A DNA stretch of 7,503 bases from positions 1-7,503 of the forward strand of contig JAFANO010000479.1 of NCBI GenBank assembly GCA_019232645.1. Direction: 5' to 3'. Below the pieces are notes generated by a model. It was not told where the DNA came from and made no database searches. It was given only the letters and a program-made list of their open reading frames with translations. Below are positions 1-6,075 of this stretch, piece by piece. Position 1 is the stretch's first letter. Each line of letters starts with the position of its first letter. This DNA comes from Planctomycetaceae bacterium. GTDB taxonomy: Bacteria; Planctomycetota; Planctomycetia; Isosphaerales; Isosphaeraceae. The position numbers and the translations under genes are program-made.

Positions 1-311
1 GGCCCACGGGCCAACTCCGCCATCTCGGCGAAGCTGAGCTGCGGGTCGGGGAAAGGCAACCGTCCCTCGGCCTGCTCGGCCGTCGTCAGGAGGGTATAGG
101 CCTTGTTCTTCTGCTGGATCTTCACCCCGCAGCGCCTCAACAGATCCAGCTCGCGATAGAACGTGCGCAGGCCGATCCGGAGGGCGACCAGGACCTCGTC
201 GCGGGTGCGTGGAGCTTGGGCCAAGAGCATGACCAGATGATGAAGCCGCGCGGCGCGTCCTAGCGTGATGTGGACGGCGGGGCGTCGGCGGCTGCTCGAT
301 GAGCGTTTCAT
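1..311 (-). CDS. Winged-helix/HTH transcriptional regulator, 5' part
   Basis: The minus strand is open from an ATG at 309-311 to the left edge (103 codons), so this is the N-terminal part of a longer gene. A GAGGA ribosome-binding site lies 10 bases upstream of the ATG. After a basic, Ser/Arg-rich head, residues of about 18-75 read as a DeoR/YafY-like winged helix. RAARLHHLVMLLAQ forms the first helix, TRDEVLVALRIGLRTFYRELDL carries the turn and the recognition helix, and RRCGVKIQQKNKAYTL fits the wing. The stretch after it (GRLPFPDPQLSFAEMAEL) resembles the linker I associate with planctomycete HTH proteins of this kind; that is recollection, not a search. Any C-terminal effector domain (for example WYL) lies outside the window, so the ligand and targets cannot be judged. 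It is probably a DNA-binding regulator in the cytoplasm. I am sure it is coding and fairly sure of the HTH call. Confidence 0.77.
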   Translation of the reverse strand, partial: MKRSSSSRRRPAVHITLGRAARLHHLVMLLAQAPRTRDEVLVALRIGLRTFYRELDLLRRCGVKIQQKNKAYTLLTTAEQAEGRLPFPDPQLSFAEMAELARG

Positions 312-684
312 GGGAGGTGAATCCTCGGCGGGGCGGCGTCGATCCTCGGGAGGCCCCGCGGGACGGGCGGCGATCCATCTCGGAGAGTCGATCCTCATGG
401 GACTCGGCTGACGACCAGGGAGGAAGTGGTTGCGGTTGTGATGATCGGGGGGATTTCGCGGATTCGTTCAAGGGCGCGGTCCAGAGTGCCGATTATCGAG
501 AACGGCCCAACGAATTGCCAGGTCACGGGCGGACGCGCAAACGGTCGCGCGTCCTCCCCCCGCGGCTCGGACCGGCCGCGAGGAAGTCCCGGGCTCGCGG
601 AGCGGGGCGGATCGGCTCCGGCTCGGATCGTCGCGCGGGTCCGGTGGGCCGGTCTGCCACCACGCGCATTGGGAGTCTGGTCTT
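312..684. other. Intergenic region between divergent genes
   Basis: This 373-base stretch separates the divergent HTH gene (minus) and the LEPR-xLL gene (plus), so it should hold both promoters. I see no convincing sigma-70 promoter. The best plus-strand guess is TTCAAG near 467-472 followed 18 bases later by GATTAT, and it matches poorly. Short ORFs crossing the region are rich in Arg, Gly and Ser and look like GC-driven noise. The ribosome-binding site of the next gene, GGGAG at 671-675, lies at its right end. Confidence 0.5.
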
Positions 685-2484
685 ATGGCGACGCGGAAGC
701 CCTCCCCAACGAACCGGGCCGTTCGGCCCGCGGCGGAAGACCTGGAGTCGCGGCACTTGCTCTCCCAGGTGGTTTCCGGGATCGACAACGCTGGTAACTC
801 GTGGACCCTCCAGTTGCTCGGGCGGGGCTCGCTGACCGTCGTCAAGCAGATCGACCCCACCACCGGCGCGCCTGGGACGTTAACTTCGCCGACCGAGATC
901 AACCAGATCATCGTCGGCGGGACCGACCCCAAGCACTCCCGGCTGGTCGGCCATGTCACCAAGGGGCCGAACGGCACCGGACAGGTCTTCTTCCAGAACC
1001 TCACCGAGCTCACGTCGAGGTCGGAACTCCTCGGGGCCGGCAACGGCCTGCTGGCGATCAACATGCCCAACTTCTACCTGGGCAACACCACGCCCGCGTC
1101 ATCCACGTCGATACCGACCATGCCCTCGATCTCCATCCCCGACGGCGTCGACACGTTACGCTTCGGCGGTGTTGATACCACGCACGACCAGGTCATCCCG
1201 CCCGCCAGCACCAGCGCAACGTTCGACAACTACGCGGTCGCGCTCGGCCTGCCCCTGTACGGCGGAACCCGGATCATCATCGACAAGTCGGTCAGCAGCA
1301 TTGTCCCCCTCTCCGGCTCGACGACGCCGACCTACCAGCACGCCGTGACCTTCAACGTCTCGGGCCGGCTCGACCTGTTCCAGGCCAACTCCATCCAGGG
1401 GGACGCGACGACCCCCCCCGGCCAGTTCTCGAGGAACAACCCCAGTGCGACCGGGTTCGGCGGGACGTGGGTCTTCTCCGGGACCACCGGGACGGTCCCC
1501 TTCCTCGAGACCACCCCGACGCCCCCCTTCCAAAACTTCGTGCAGAACCTCCAGGGGGCGGTCACCGGGGCGATCGGCAACGTCCGGATCGGCGGCAATG
1601 CCACCAACTTCACCACCATCGTCAACGATGCCACCGGCTCGGGCAACGCCAGGATCGCCAACTTCTCGATCGGCGGTGAGACCGACAACGTCCTGCTCCT
1701 CGCCCCCAACGGCGCCCGCAACATCTCGTTCGGGCTCGGGATGGATAAGGTGGATATCCTCACCAACGTCATCAACACCTTGCAGGCGAACCGCGGCGCG
1801 CTGAGCTCCCGGGTCCTCGTCGGCCGCACGATCAGCAAGGTGACCATCGGCGGCGACGTCGACCACACCCAAGTCGAGACCGGCCTCCAGCAGAACTTCC
1901 CCGCCATCTTCCAGACCCTCACCGGTACGACCACTACGACACCGAGCGCCCAGCCCGAGCCGCCGCCCGACCCGATCAACGCCCAGGTCGGCGGCGGCAT
2001 GACGGTCCTGGTCGCCGGCGACGTGACCGACTCCGTCTTCACCGCGTCGGTCCAGCCGTTGATCCTGACGACGGGGTCGCCCCCCACGACTCCGGGGACC
2101 GTCAAGCGGATCTTCGGGACCCAGGATGTCAACCTGCCCACTGGACACATGCTCGCGAAAGTCGAGGGGACAATCAGCAACGAACCCGGGGCGGTCGTCA
2201 ACTCCGCCACCGACACCACCACCAACATCACCTCCGCAACCATCAACAACAGCCCCATCAACCAGGCATTCTACGCGGCGGACCTGCACCTCAAACAGGG
2301 CCCCGTCATCCCCCCGAACGTGCCCGAGCAGCCCTATCCCCCGCCGGCCAGGCCGGTCCACGCGCCCGGCATCCCTCACCTCGGCCAGATGCTGATGAGC
2401 TCGACCAACTCGGCCACGACGGTCCACGGCGCCTCGGTCCCCAAAGGTCCCAGCAACACCTCGACGTCGAAGCATACGAAATAA
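685..2484 (+). CDS. LEPR-xLL-motif exported protein, probable beta-solenoid
   Basis: This 599-residue protein starts at an ATG preceded by GGGAG with a 9-base gap. Residues 20-27 read LESRHLLS, a variant of the LEPR-xLL motif found near the N-terminus of many large planctomycete surface or secreted proteins. The motif is thought to be a sorting or processing signal, but its mechanism is not established. There is no classical hydrophobic signal peptide and no membrane segment. The protein contains no cysteine and is rich in Thr, Ser, Asn, Gly and Pro, which suits an extracytoplasmic location. Residues of about 298-460 hold spaced strand-like units (NVRIGGNATN, NFSIGGETDN, KVTIGGDVDH, VLVAGDVTDS), as in right-handed beta-helix or solenoid proteins. 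A Thr/Pro-rich linker at about 414-430 (TTTTTPSAQPEPPPDP) interrupts them. The tail (540-599) is Pro-rich, then Ser/Thr/Lys-rich and disordered. No catalytic motif was recognised, and the role is unknown. The gene is monocistronic and convergent with purD. Confidence 0.92.
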   Translation: MATRKPSPTNRAVRPAAEDLESRHLLSQVVSGIDNAGNSWTLQLLGRGSLTVVKQIDPTTGAPGTLTSPTEINQIIVGGTDPKHSRLVGHVTKGPNGTGQVFFQNLTELTSRSELLGAGNGLLAINMPNFYLGNTTPASSTSIPTMPSISIPDGVDTLRFGGVDTTHDQVIPPASTSATFDNYAVALGLPLYGGTRIIIDKSVSSIVPLSGSTTPTYQHAVTFNVSGRLDLFQANSIQGDATTPPGQFSRNNPSATGFGGTWVFSGTTGTVPFLETTPTPPFQNFVQNLQGAVTGAIGNVRIGGNATNFTTIVNDATGSGNARIANFSIGGETDNVLLLAPNGARNISFGLGMDKVDILTNVINTLQANRGALSSRVLVGRTISKVTIGGDVDHTQVETGLQQNFPAIFQTLTGTTTTTPSAQPEPPPDPINAQVGGGMTVLVAGDVTDSVFTASVQPLILTTGSPPTTPGTVKRIFGTQDVNLPTGHMLAKVEGTISNEPGAVVNSATDTTTNITSATINNSPINQAFYAADLHLKQGPVIPPNVPEQPYPPPARPVHAPGIPHLGQMLMSSTNSATTVHGASVPKGPSNTSTSKHTK

Positions 2485-2491
2485 GGATCAC

Positions 2492-2521
2492 ACGATGCAT
2501 GTGCGCGATCAACGGCATCGT
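2492..2521 (+). terminator. Weak inverted repeat just after the LEPR-xLL gene
   Basis: ACGATGC at 2492-2498 pairs with GCATCGT at 2515-2521: a perfect 7-bp stem with a 16-base loop, 7 bases after the TAA. There is no T tract after it, and the loop is long for an intrinsic terminator. It could stabilise the mRNA 3' end or be chance. Confidence 0.25.
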
Positions 2522-2538
2522 CCCGGATCGTGCCGCGA

Positions 2539-2560
2539 CCGGGCCGAGCGCACGGCCCGG
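2539..2560. terminator. GC hairpin in convergent gap
   Basis: CCGGGCCG (2539-2546) pairs perfectly with CGGCCCGG (2553-2560) around a 6-base loop. AAAA follows on the plus strand. Read on the minus strand, TTTT sits just before the stem. It lies 55 bases past the end of the LEPR-xLL gene and probably helps terminate that transcript as part of a hairpin cluster. Confidence 0.45.
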
Positions 2561-2568
2561 AAAATCCC

Positions 2569-2600
2569 GAGGCCAGTCCCCTCCCAGGGGACGGGCCTCG
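2569..2600 (-). terminator. Strong hairpin, likely terminator in purD direction
   Basis: GAGGCC, A, GTCCCCT, a CCC loop, AGGGGAC, G and GGCCTC form a stem of 13 pairs with one A/G mismatch. C2568 and G2600 add one further outer pair. Read in the purD direction, the stem is followed by GGGATTTTCC, a short T run consistent with an intrinsic terminator. In the plus direction no T run follows (GTCGCGTCG). It probably ends purD transcription and may act in both directions. Confidence 0.6.
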
Positions 2601-2631
2601 TCGCGTCGTGAGTCGCTCAACGGGGATGGGG

Positions 2632-2658
2632 CGCGCGGGCGGGGCCGGCCCCCGCGCG
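2632..2658 (-). terminator. GC-rich hairpin directly downstream of purD
   Basis: CGCGCGGG (2632-2639) pairs perfectly with CCCGCGCG (2651-2658) around an 11-base GC loop that can add two more pairs. It begins 25 bases past the purD stop codon. No T tract follows in the purD direction. It may act together with the hairpin at 2569-2600 or protect the mRNA 3' end. Confidence 0.4.
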
Positions 2659-2683
2659 ATCCCGATCCTTGTGCGGCATGGCG

Positions 2684-4195
2684 TTACGGCCGGGCCGCGC
2701 GGAGGGCGCGGTTGCCGATGTCGCGGCGATACCAGGCGCCGGCGAAGCGGATGGCGCGGACGGCCTCGTAGGCGCGGGCCTTGGCGTCGGCCAGGGTGTC
2801 GCCCAGCGCGGTGACGTCGAGGACGCGGCCGCCGTCGGTGACGATCCGGTCGTCGCGGCCGAGCGCCGGGTCGGTCCGCAGGGCGGTCCCGGCGTGGAAG
2901 ACCTTGACGCCGGGCATCCGTTCGGCTTCCTCGAGGTTGTTGATCACGCGGGCGCGCTCGTAGTGGCCGGGGTAGCCTTCCGAGGCCATGACCACGGTCA
3001 CGGCGGGGCGGGGGTCCCATTCGAGGGTCACGGTGTCGAGCCGTTCGTCGACGACGGCATCGAGCGCCTCGAACAGGTCGGACTTGAGCCGCATCAGGAC
3101 GGCCTGGCATTCGGGATCGCCGAGGCGGACGTTGAACTCGAGGACTTTCGGCCCCTGGTTGGTGAGCATCAGGCCCGCGTAGAGGGCGCCCCGGAAGGGC
3201 CGGCGGGCGCGCTTCAGGGCGTGGACGACGGGGACGAGGATCTCGCGCTCGACCTGATCCATCAGCTCGGGCGTGACGATGGGCGCGGGGGAGTAGGCGC
3301 CCATGCCGCCGGTGTTGGGGCCCTCGTCGTGGTCGAAGGCGCGCTTGTGGTCCTGGCTCGACTCGAGCGGCACGATGGTCCGGCCGTCGGTCAGCGCCAG
3401 GATGCTCGCCTCCTGGCCGTCGAGCCGCTCCTCGATGATCAGGCGGTCGCCGGCCTTGCCGAAGATCCGCCGGACCATAATCTGGTCGATCGCCTCCAGC
3501 GCCTGGCGGAGGTTGTCGCAGACGGAGACCCCCTTGCCGGCCGCGAGGCCGTCGGCCTTGATGACCATGCCGAGCGGCCGGCCCAGGACGTAGTCGCGCG
3601 CCTCGGCGGCGGTGCTGAAGATGCGCCGCTGGCCGCGCTCCTCGATCTCGACTTGGACGCCCGGCCCGAGCTGCTCGCGCGGGTCCATGATCCGATCGAT
3701 CGCCTCGAGCGTCTCGCTGGCGGTCCGGCACAGCAGGGTGTGCCGGAGCGTCGAGCGGCCCTTGGACCGGACGACCAGCGAGACCTCGCGCGACAGGACG
3801 TAGTGCTCGGCGTCGGGCGCCGAGTGGAAGATCCGGTAATCGGCCGTCGGGATGCCCGCCTGGCGCATCAGCTCCTTGGCGAAGACCTTGCTCCCCTCCA
3901 GCTCGGCGGCGTCGCGCCGGGGGCCGAAGGCGCGCAGGCCCTCGCGCTGGAAGGCGTCGACGATCCCGTTGGTCAGCGGCTCTTCGGGGCCGACGACGGT
4001 CAGGTGCACCCCCTCGCGCTTGGCGAATTGGGTCAGGGCGCGGGTGTCGCCGGCCTCCAGGGAGATGTTGTGCGCGTCGAGCGCCGTGCCCGCGTTGCCG
4101 GGGGCGCAGTAGACCGTCCGGACCCGGGGCGATTGCTTTAGCTTCCAGCAGAGGGCGTGCTCCCGCCCCCCTTTGCCGATGACGAGGACTTTCAA
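2684..4195 (-). CDS. purD: Phosphoribosylamine-glycine ligase (GAR synthetase)
   Basis: PurD is a cytoplasmic enzyme that joins glycine to 5-phosphoribosylamine using ATP, the second step of de novo purine synthesis. The start is TTG at 4193-4195, giving the family's MKVLVIG start. AGGGGG lies 8 bases upstream, and the frame meets a stop shortly before, so no better start exists. Family motifs are GKGGREHAL (7-15), APGNAGTALDA (31-41), VVGPEEPL (67-74), LEGSKVFAKELM (99-110), the ATP-grasp loop KADGLAAGKGV (213-223), QDHKRAFDHDEGPNTGGMGA (281-300), the Mg-binding stretch VLEFNVRLGDPE (351-362), KVFHAGT (431-437) and VTDGGRVLDVTALG (452-465). The 503 residues exceed the roughly 430 usual for the family. 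The excess is a gapless internal repeat of 70-residue period, residues 122-187 against 192-257. The second copy has the intact ATP loop. The first lacks it. All recognisable catalytic motifs are otherwise present, so the enzyme is probably active. It stands alone, divergent from the DUF429 gene. Confidence 0.97.
   Translation of the reverse strand: MKVLVIGKGGREHALCWKLKQSPRVRTVYCAPGNAGTALDAHNISLEAGDTRALTQFAKREGVHLTVVGPEEPLTNGIVDAFQREGLRAFGPRRDAAELEGSKVFAKELMRQAGIPTADYRIFHSAPDAEHYVLSREVSLVVRSKGRSTLRHTLLCRTASETLEAIDRIMDPREQLGPGVQVEIEERGQRRIFSTAAEARDYVLGRPLGMVIKADGLAAGKGVSVCDNLRQALEAIDQIMVRRIFGKAGDRLIIEERLDGQEASILALTDGRTIVPLESSQDHKRAFDHDEGPNTGGMGAYSPAPIVTPELMDQVEREILVPVVHALKRARRPFRGALYAGLMLTNQGPKVLEFNVRLGDPECQAVLMRLKSDLFEALDAVVDERLDTVTLEWDPRPAVTVVMASEGYPGHYERARVINNLEEAERMPGVKVFHAGTALRTDPALGRDDRIVTDGGRVLDVTALGDTLADAKARAYEAVRAIRFAGAWYRRDIGNRALRAARP
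3425..3832 (-). repeat. purD: In-frame tandem duplication inside purD (ATP-grasp B domain)
   Basis: Copy 1 is residues 122-187 (3635-3832) and copy 2 is residues 192-257 (3425-3622), a constant offset of 70 residues (210 bases). By eye, 24 of 66 aligned positions are identical with no gaps. The matches include IF..A..A..YVL, LEAID.IM and IEER. In copy 2, K213, G216, G220 and G222 form the ATP-grasp loop. The copy 1 equivalents are R143, G146, L150 and H152, so its loop is destroyed. Removing one copy gives 433 residues, close to the normal PurD length. In E. coli GAR synthetase this segment is the B domain, the flap over ATP. Divergence between the copies shows the duplication is old, and the unbroken frame argues against an assembly error. 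Confidence 0.85.
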
Positions 4196-4203
4196 AGCGG
4201 TGA

Positions 4204-4209
4204 CCCCCT
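4204..4209 (-). promoter_or_regulatory. Ribosome-binding site of purD (supports TTG start)
   Basis: Read on the minus strand, AGGGGG lies 8 bases before the TTG at 4193-4195. It is the only strong Shine-Dalgarno match next to the conserved MKVLVIG start. The reading frame is closed by a TAG further upstream, so initiation at TTG is the consistent choice. Confidence 0.7.
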
Positions 4210-4224
4210 GTAACCTGAAACACT

Positions 4225-4230
4225 ATTCTA
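4225..4230 (-). promoter_or_regulatory. Possible -10 element for purD
   Basis: TAGAAT on the minus strand matches TATAAT at five of six bases and sits in a local AT-rich patch of an otherwise GC-rich gap. It would give a leader of about 20-25 bases. The -35 at 17-base spacing is poor (TGGGCG). A better TTGCCA (4255-4260) is too far away at 24 bases. No riboswitch-like structure fits in so short a leader. Confidence 0.35.
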
Positions 4231-4346
4231 AAGGTTCCGGGCCCCGCCGCCCAGTGGCAAAACCGCGCGGGGGCGCCGAGAGGCTGGACCGTACTCGCGC
4301 CGCCCCGCCGGCCGATCGGCGATGCCGGGCGTGGATCGGCCCGGCG

Positions 4347-4375
4347 TTGACAGCCGGTGCCAGTGCGTTCAGGAT
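4347..4375 (+). promoter_or_regulatory. Possible sigma-70 promoter for the DUF429 gene
   Basis: A perfect TTGACA at 4347-4352 is followed after 17 bases by CAGGAT at 4370-4375, which keeps only the A, A and T positions of TATAAT. Transcription would begin near 4382, giving a leader of about 50 bases. The -35 is strong and the -10 weak. No alternative promoter in this divergent gap looked better for the plus strand. Confidence 0.4.
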
Positions 4376-4433
4376 GGTCAGATAGGGTCGGATCGCGAGA
4401 CTTCTTCGAATCGATCGCGAGGCGCCTCAGGGG

Positions 4434-5129
4434 ATGAGAGGAGTGCGAGGCGGCCAGGCCCGCCGGCCGGCCGACCGGGACGGCGGCAGGGCCATCGTCT
4501 GCGTCGGCATCGACCTGGCCGGGGTGGAGCACCGCGAGACGGGGGTCGCGATCCTCCGCGACGGCCGGCTGGCGCGGCTGACCTCGGCCGGGACCGACGA
4601 CGAGGTCCTGGCGCTGGCGACCCAGGCCGGCCCGGGCTCGACCGTGGCCATCAACGCGCCGCTGACCCGGCCGCTGGGCCGCTGCTGCCTCGACGACGAC
4701 TGCCCCTGCCGCCACGACCCCGGCACCCGCAGCCGGCAGCTCGAGCGCGAGCTGGCCCGGATGGGGGTCCCGACCCTGGCCACGGCCCTCTTGAAGGTGC
4801 TGGCCCGGCGCGGCGCCCGGGTCGCGGCCGCCCTCCGGGACCGGGGCTTCGAGCCGCTGGAAGTCTATCCCTTCGCCACCCTCCGCCTGCTCGGCCTCCC
4901 CTGCCAGGGCAAGCGGACGTCCCGGGGCCGCCGCCGGATCTACCGCGCCGTCCGGGCGCTGGTGCCCGGCCTGCGGCACCCGAGGGCCTCCGAGCACCAG
5001 CTCGACGCCGTCGTCTGCGCCCTGACCGCCCGGCTCTGGCGCGAGGGCCGGACCCGGGCCGTCGGCCTCCCCGAGGAGGGCCTGATGATCATCCCCGACG
5101 TCCCCCGCGCCTCTCATGAGATCGGCTAA
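4434..5129 (+). CDS. DUF429 / COG2410-type predicted RNase H-fold protein
   Basis: This 231-residue protein matches the DUF429 pattern along its length. VGIDLAG (24-30, with D27) is followed by TGVAILRDG (36-44) and VAINAPL (71-77). RQLERELARMGVP (101-113) comes next, then EVYPFATLRLLGLP (143-156), LDAVVCALTA (190-199) and EEGLMIIP (214-221). The family is predicted to be a nuclease with an RNase H fold, but its substrate is unknown. D27, E143 and D191 would be the acidic residues; the usual D of IDAPL is N74 here. A Cys-rich patch, CCLDDDCPC (84-92) followed by RH, sits after the second strand and might bind a metal. The ATG has GAGG 11 bases upstream. The first 20 residues are variable and basic, so the exact start is less sure than the family. 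It is cytoplasmic, with no signal peptide, and divergent from purD. Confidence 0.86.
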   Translation: MRGVRGGQARRPADRDGGRAIVCVGIDLAGVEHRETGVAILRDGRLARLTSAGTDDEVLALATQAGPGSTVAINAPLTRPLGRCCLDDDCPCRHDPGTRSRQLERELARMGVPTLATALLKVLARRGARVAAALRDRGFEPLEVYPFATLRLLGLPCQGKRTSRGRRRIYRAVRALVPGLRHPRASEHQLDAVVCALTARLWREGRTRAVGLPEEGLMIIPDVPRASHEIG

Positions 5130-5131
5130 TC

Positions 5132-5151
5132 CCGGGGCTGCGGACCCCCGG
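5132..5151 (+). terminator. Weak hairpin after the DUF429 gene
   Basis: CCGGGG (5132-5137) pairs with CCCCGG (5146-5151) around an 8-base loop, starting 2 bases after the TAA. No T run follows. It may be a weak terminator, or chance in GC-rich DNA. Confidence 0.3.
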
Positions 5152-5245
5152 CCAGAGCTTGCGATCGATCATCGAGCACCTCAATCGCGAGGAGCATCGG
5201 ACTCGCACCGCTGTCCCTGGAATCCAAGCCAGGTCAAGCACGTAT

Positions 5246-5272
5246 TGAACCAACTTAGAGCAGTGAACCAAC
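5246..5272. repeat. Short direct repeat TGAACCAAC x2
   Basis: TGAACCAAC occurs at 5246-5254 and again at 5264-5272, an 18-base period, in the gap between the 3' ends of the DUF429 and sigma factor genes. The gap is less GC-rich than its surroundings. I recognise no function. Confidence 0.3.
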
Positions 5273-5316
5273 AATCCCCGCTTGCTACCGCATGAGAGTT
5301 CAATCTTGCGGGCCGG

Positions 5317-5937
5317 TCAAACCCCGGGCAGGCGGCCGCCCAGAGCCGCGTGCAGCGCCAGCCGCGCCGCCTGCCAGCGCCGCTTGACGGTCCGCTCCGA
5401 GACACCGAGGACGGCGGCGGCCTCGGCCTGTTGCAGGCCTTGGTAGAAGAGCAGGTCCACGACCTCGCGTTCCTCGTCGGGCAGCGCCTCGACCTGACGG
5501 TGGAACTCGGTCCAGTCGGCCAGCCGGCCCGGGTCGTGGGTCTCGTCGGCGGGGTCGGCGGGGTTCAGTCTGGCGGATTCATCGAAGCCGGCGTTGCTGG
5601 CGATGTTGGCCCCCAGGCCCTGGGGTCCCGAGTGGTGCCGTGCCAGATCGATCAGCTCGCGACGGATCTGCACGGCCGCGAGACGGAAGAAATCACGGGA
5701 CGAGGGGGGGATGACGGCCTGCAGAGCCCGGCTGAGCCGGAGGATCGCATTCTGGAGGACGTCGTCGGTCTGCTCCCAGCGGTGGACACCGGGGAAGTCC
5801 TTGAGCATTTTGCGGGTGAGGCGCTCGAGGCGGTCGATCGCGCAGGCGAGCAGGGCGTCACGCGCCGAGGGGTCTCCGGCGCGGAGACAGTCGATCCACC
5901 CTTGGACCAAGGTCGTCTGATTCTCACTCTCGGGCAT
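5317..5937 (-). CDS. ECF-family RNA polymerase sigma factor (planctomycete type)
   Basis: This 206-residue protein has the two-domain layout of an ECF sigma factor, which would direct RNA polymerase to a small promoter set. Region 2 spans about 25-100: ARDALLACAIDRLERLTRKM, then WEQTDDVLQNAILRLSRAL (-10 recognition and core binding), ending RRELIDLARHH. A linker (102-140) with Gly, Asn, Asp and Pro follows. Region 4 spans about 143-198, with LPDEEREVVDLLFYQGLQQ and the helix-turn-helix AEAAAVLGVSERTVKRRWQA (171-190) for -35 recognition. Length is normal. The ATG has GAGGG 9 bases upstream. No anti-sigma gene is visible. In planctomycetes such sigma genes are often next to Ser/Thr kinase genes, and a broken kinase gene lies just upstream on the same strand, so its usual control partner may be lost here. 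Confidence 0.95.
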   Translation of the reverse strand: MPESENQTTLVQGWIDCLRAGDPSARDALLACAIDRLERLTRKMLKDFPGVHRWEQTDDVLQNAILRLSRALQAVIPPSSRDFFRLAAVQIRRELIDLARHHSGPQGLGANIASNAGFDESARLNPADPADETHDPGRLADWTEFHRQVEALPDEEREVVDLLFYQGLQQAEAAAVLGVSERTVKRRWQAARLALHAALGGRLPGV

Positions 5938-5999
5938 GCCGCTCGGCCCTCGAAAGAATCAACCTCGTGCCCAAATCTGTTGCCTGAGTAGATGATGGT

Positions 6000-6030
6000 A
6001 CCATAGCGCTGGAGCCAATGTCATCGTCAA
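6000..6030 (-). promoter_or_regulatory. Possible promoter of the sigma factor gene
   Basis: On the minus strand TTGACG (6025-6030) is followed 19 bases later by TATGGT (6000-6005), inside an AT-richer patch about 65 bases before the sigma ATG. Spacing is long and the -10 only fair. The palindrome ATGGTACCAT (5995-6004) overlaps the -10 and could be an operator or chance. Confidence 0.27.
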
Positions 6031-6075
6031 ATGCAAGTCGTGATTCAGCCCTATGTCTGGAATACCGGCCGCATG

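Noticed and set aside
1156..2475. Long minus-strand frames (439 and 309 codons) over the LEPR-xLL gene
   Set aside because: Low-complexity Gly/Val/Arg/Asp products with no family motif. The plus-strand gene has a good ribosome-binding site and the LEPR-type motif.
2669..4141. A 490-codon open frame antisense to purD
   Set aside because: It is a mirror frame of a strongly GC3-biased gene and has no recognisable domain.
2376..5117. A 913-codon open frame on the minus strand
   Set aside because: It runs through purD in another frame and antisense to the DUF429 gene. Its product is Arg/Gly/Pro/Ala-rich with no motifs, which is a GC-bias artefact.
5180..5240. A tRNA-like T-arm (GGTGCGAGTCC on the minus strand)
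   Set aside because: No cloverleaf, anticodon stem or acceptor pairing could be built around it.
5350..5991. A 213-codon plus-strand frame over the sigma factor gene
   Set aside because: It is antisense to a clear ECF sigma factor and has no motif of its own.
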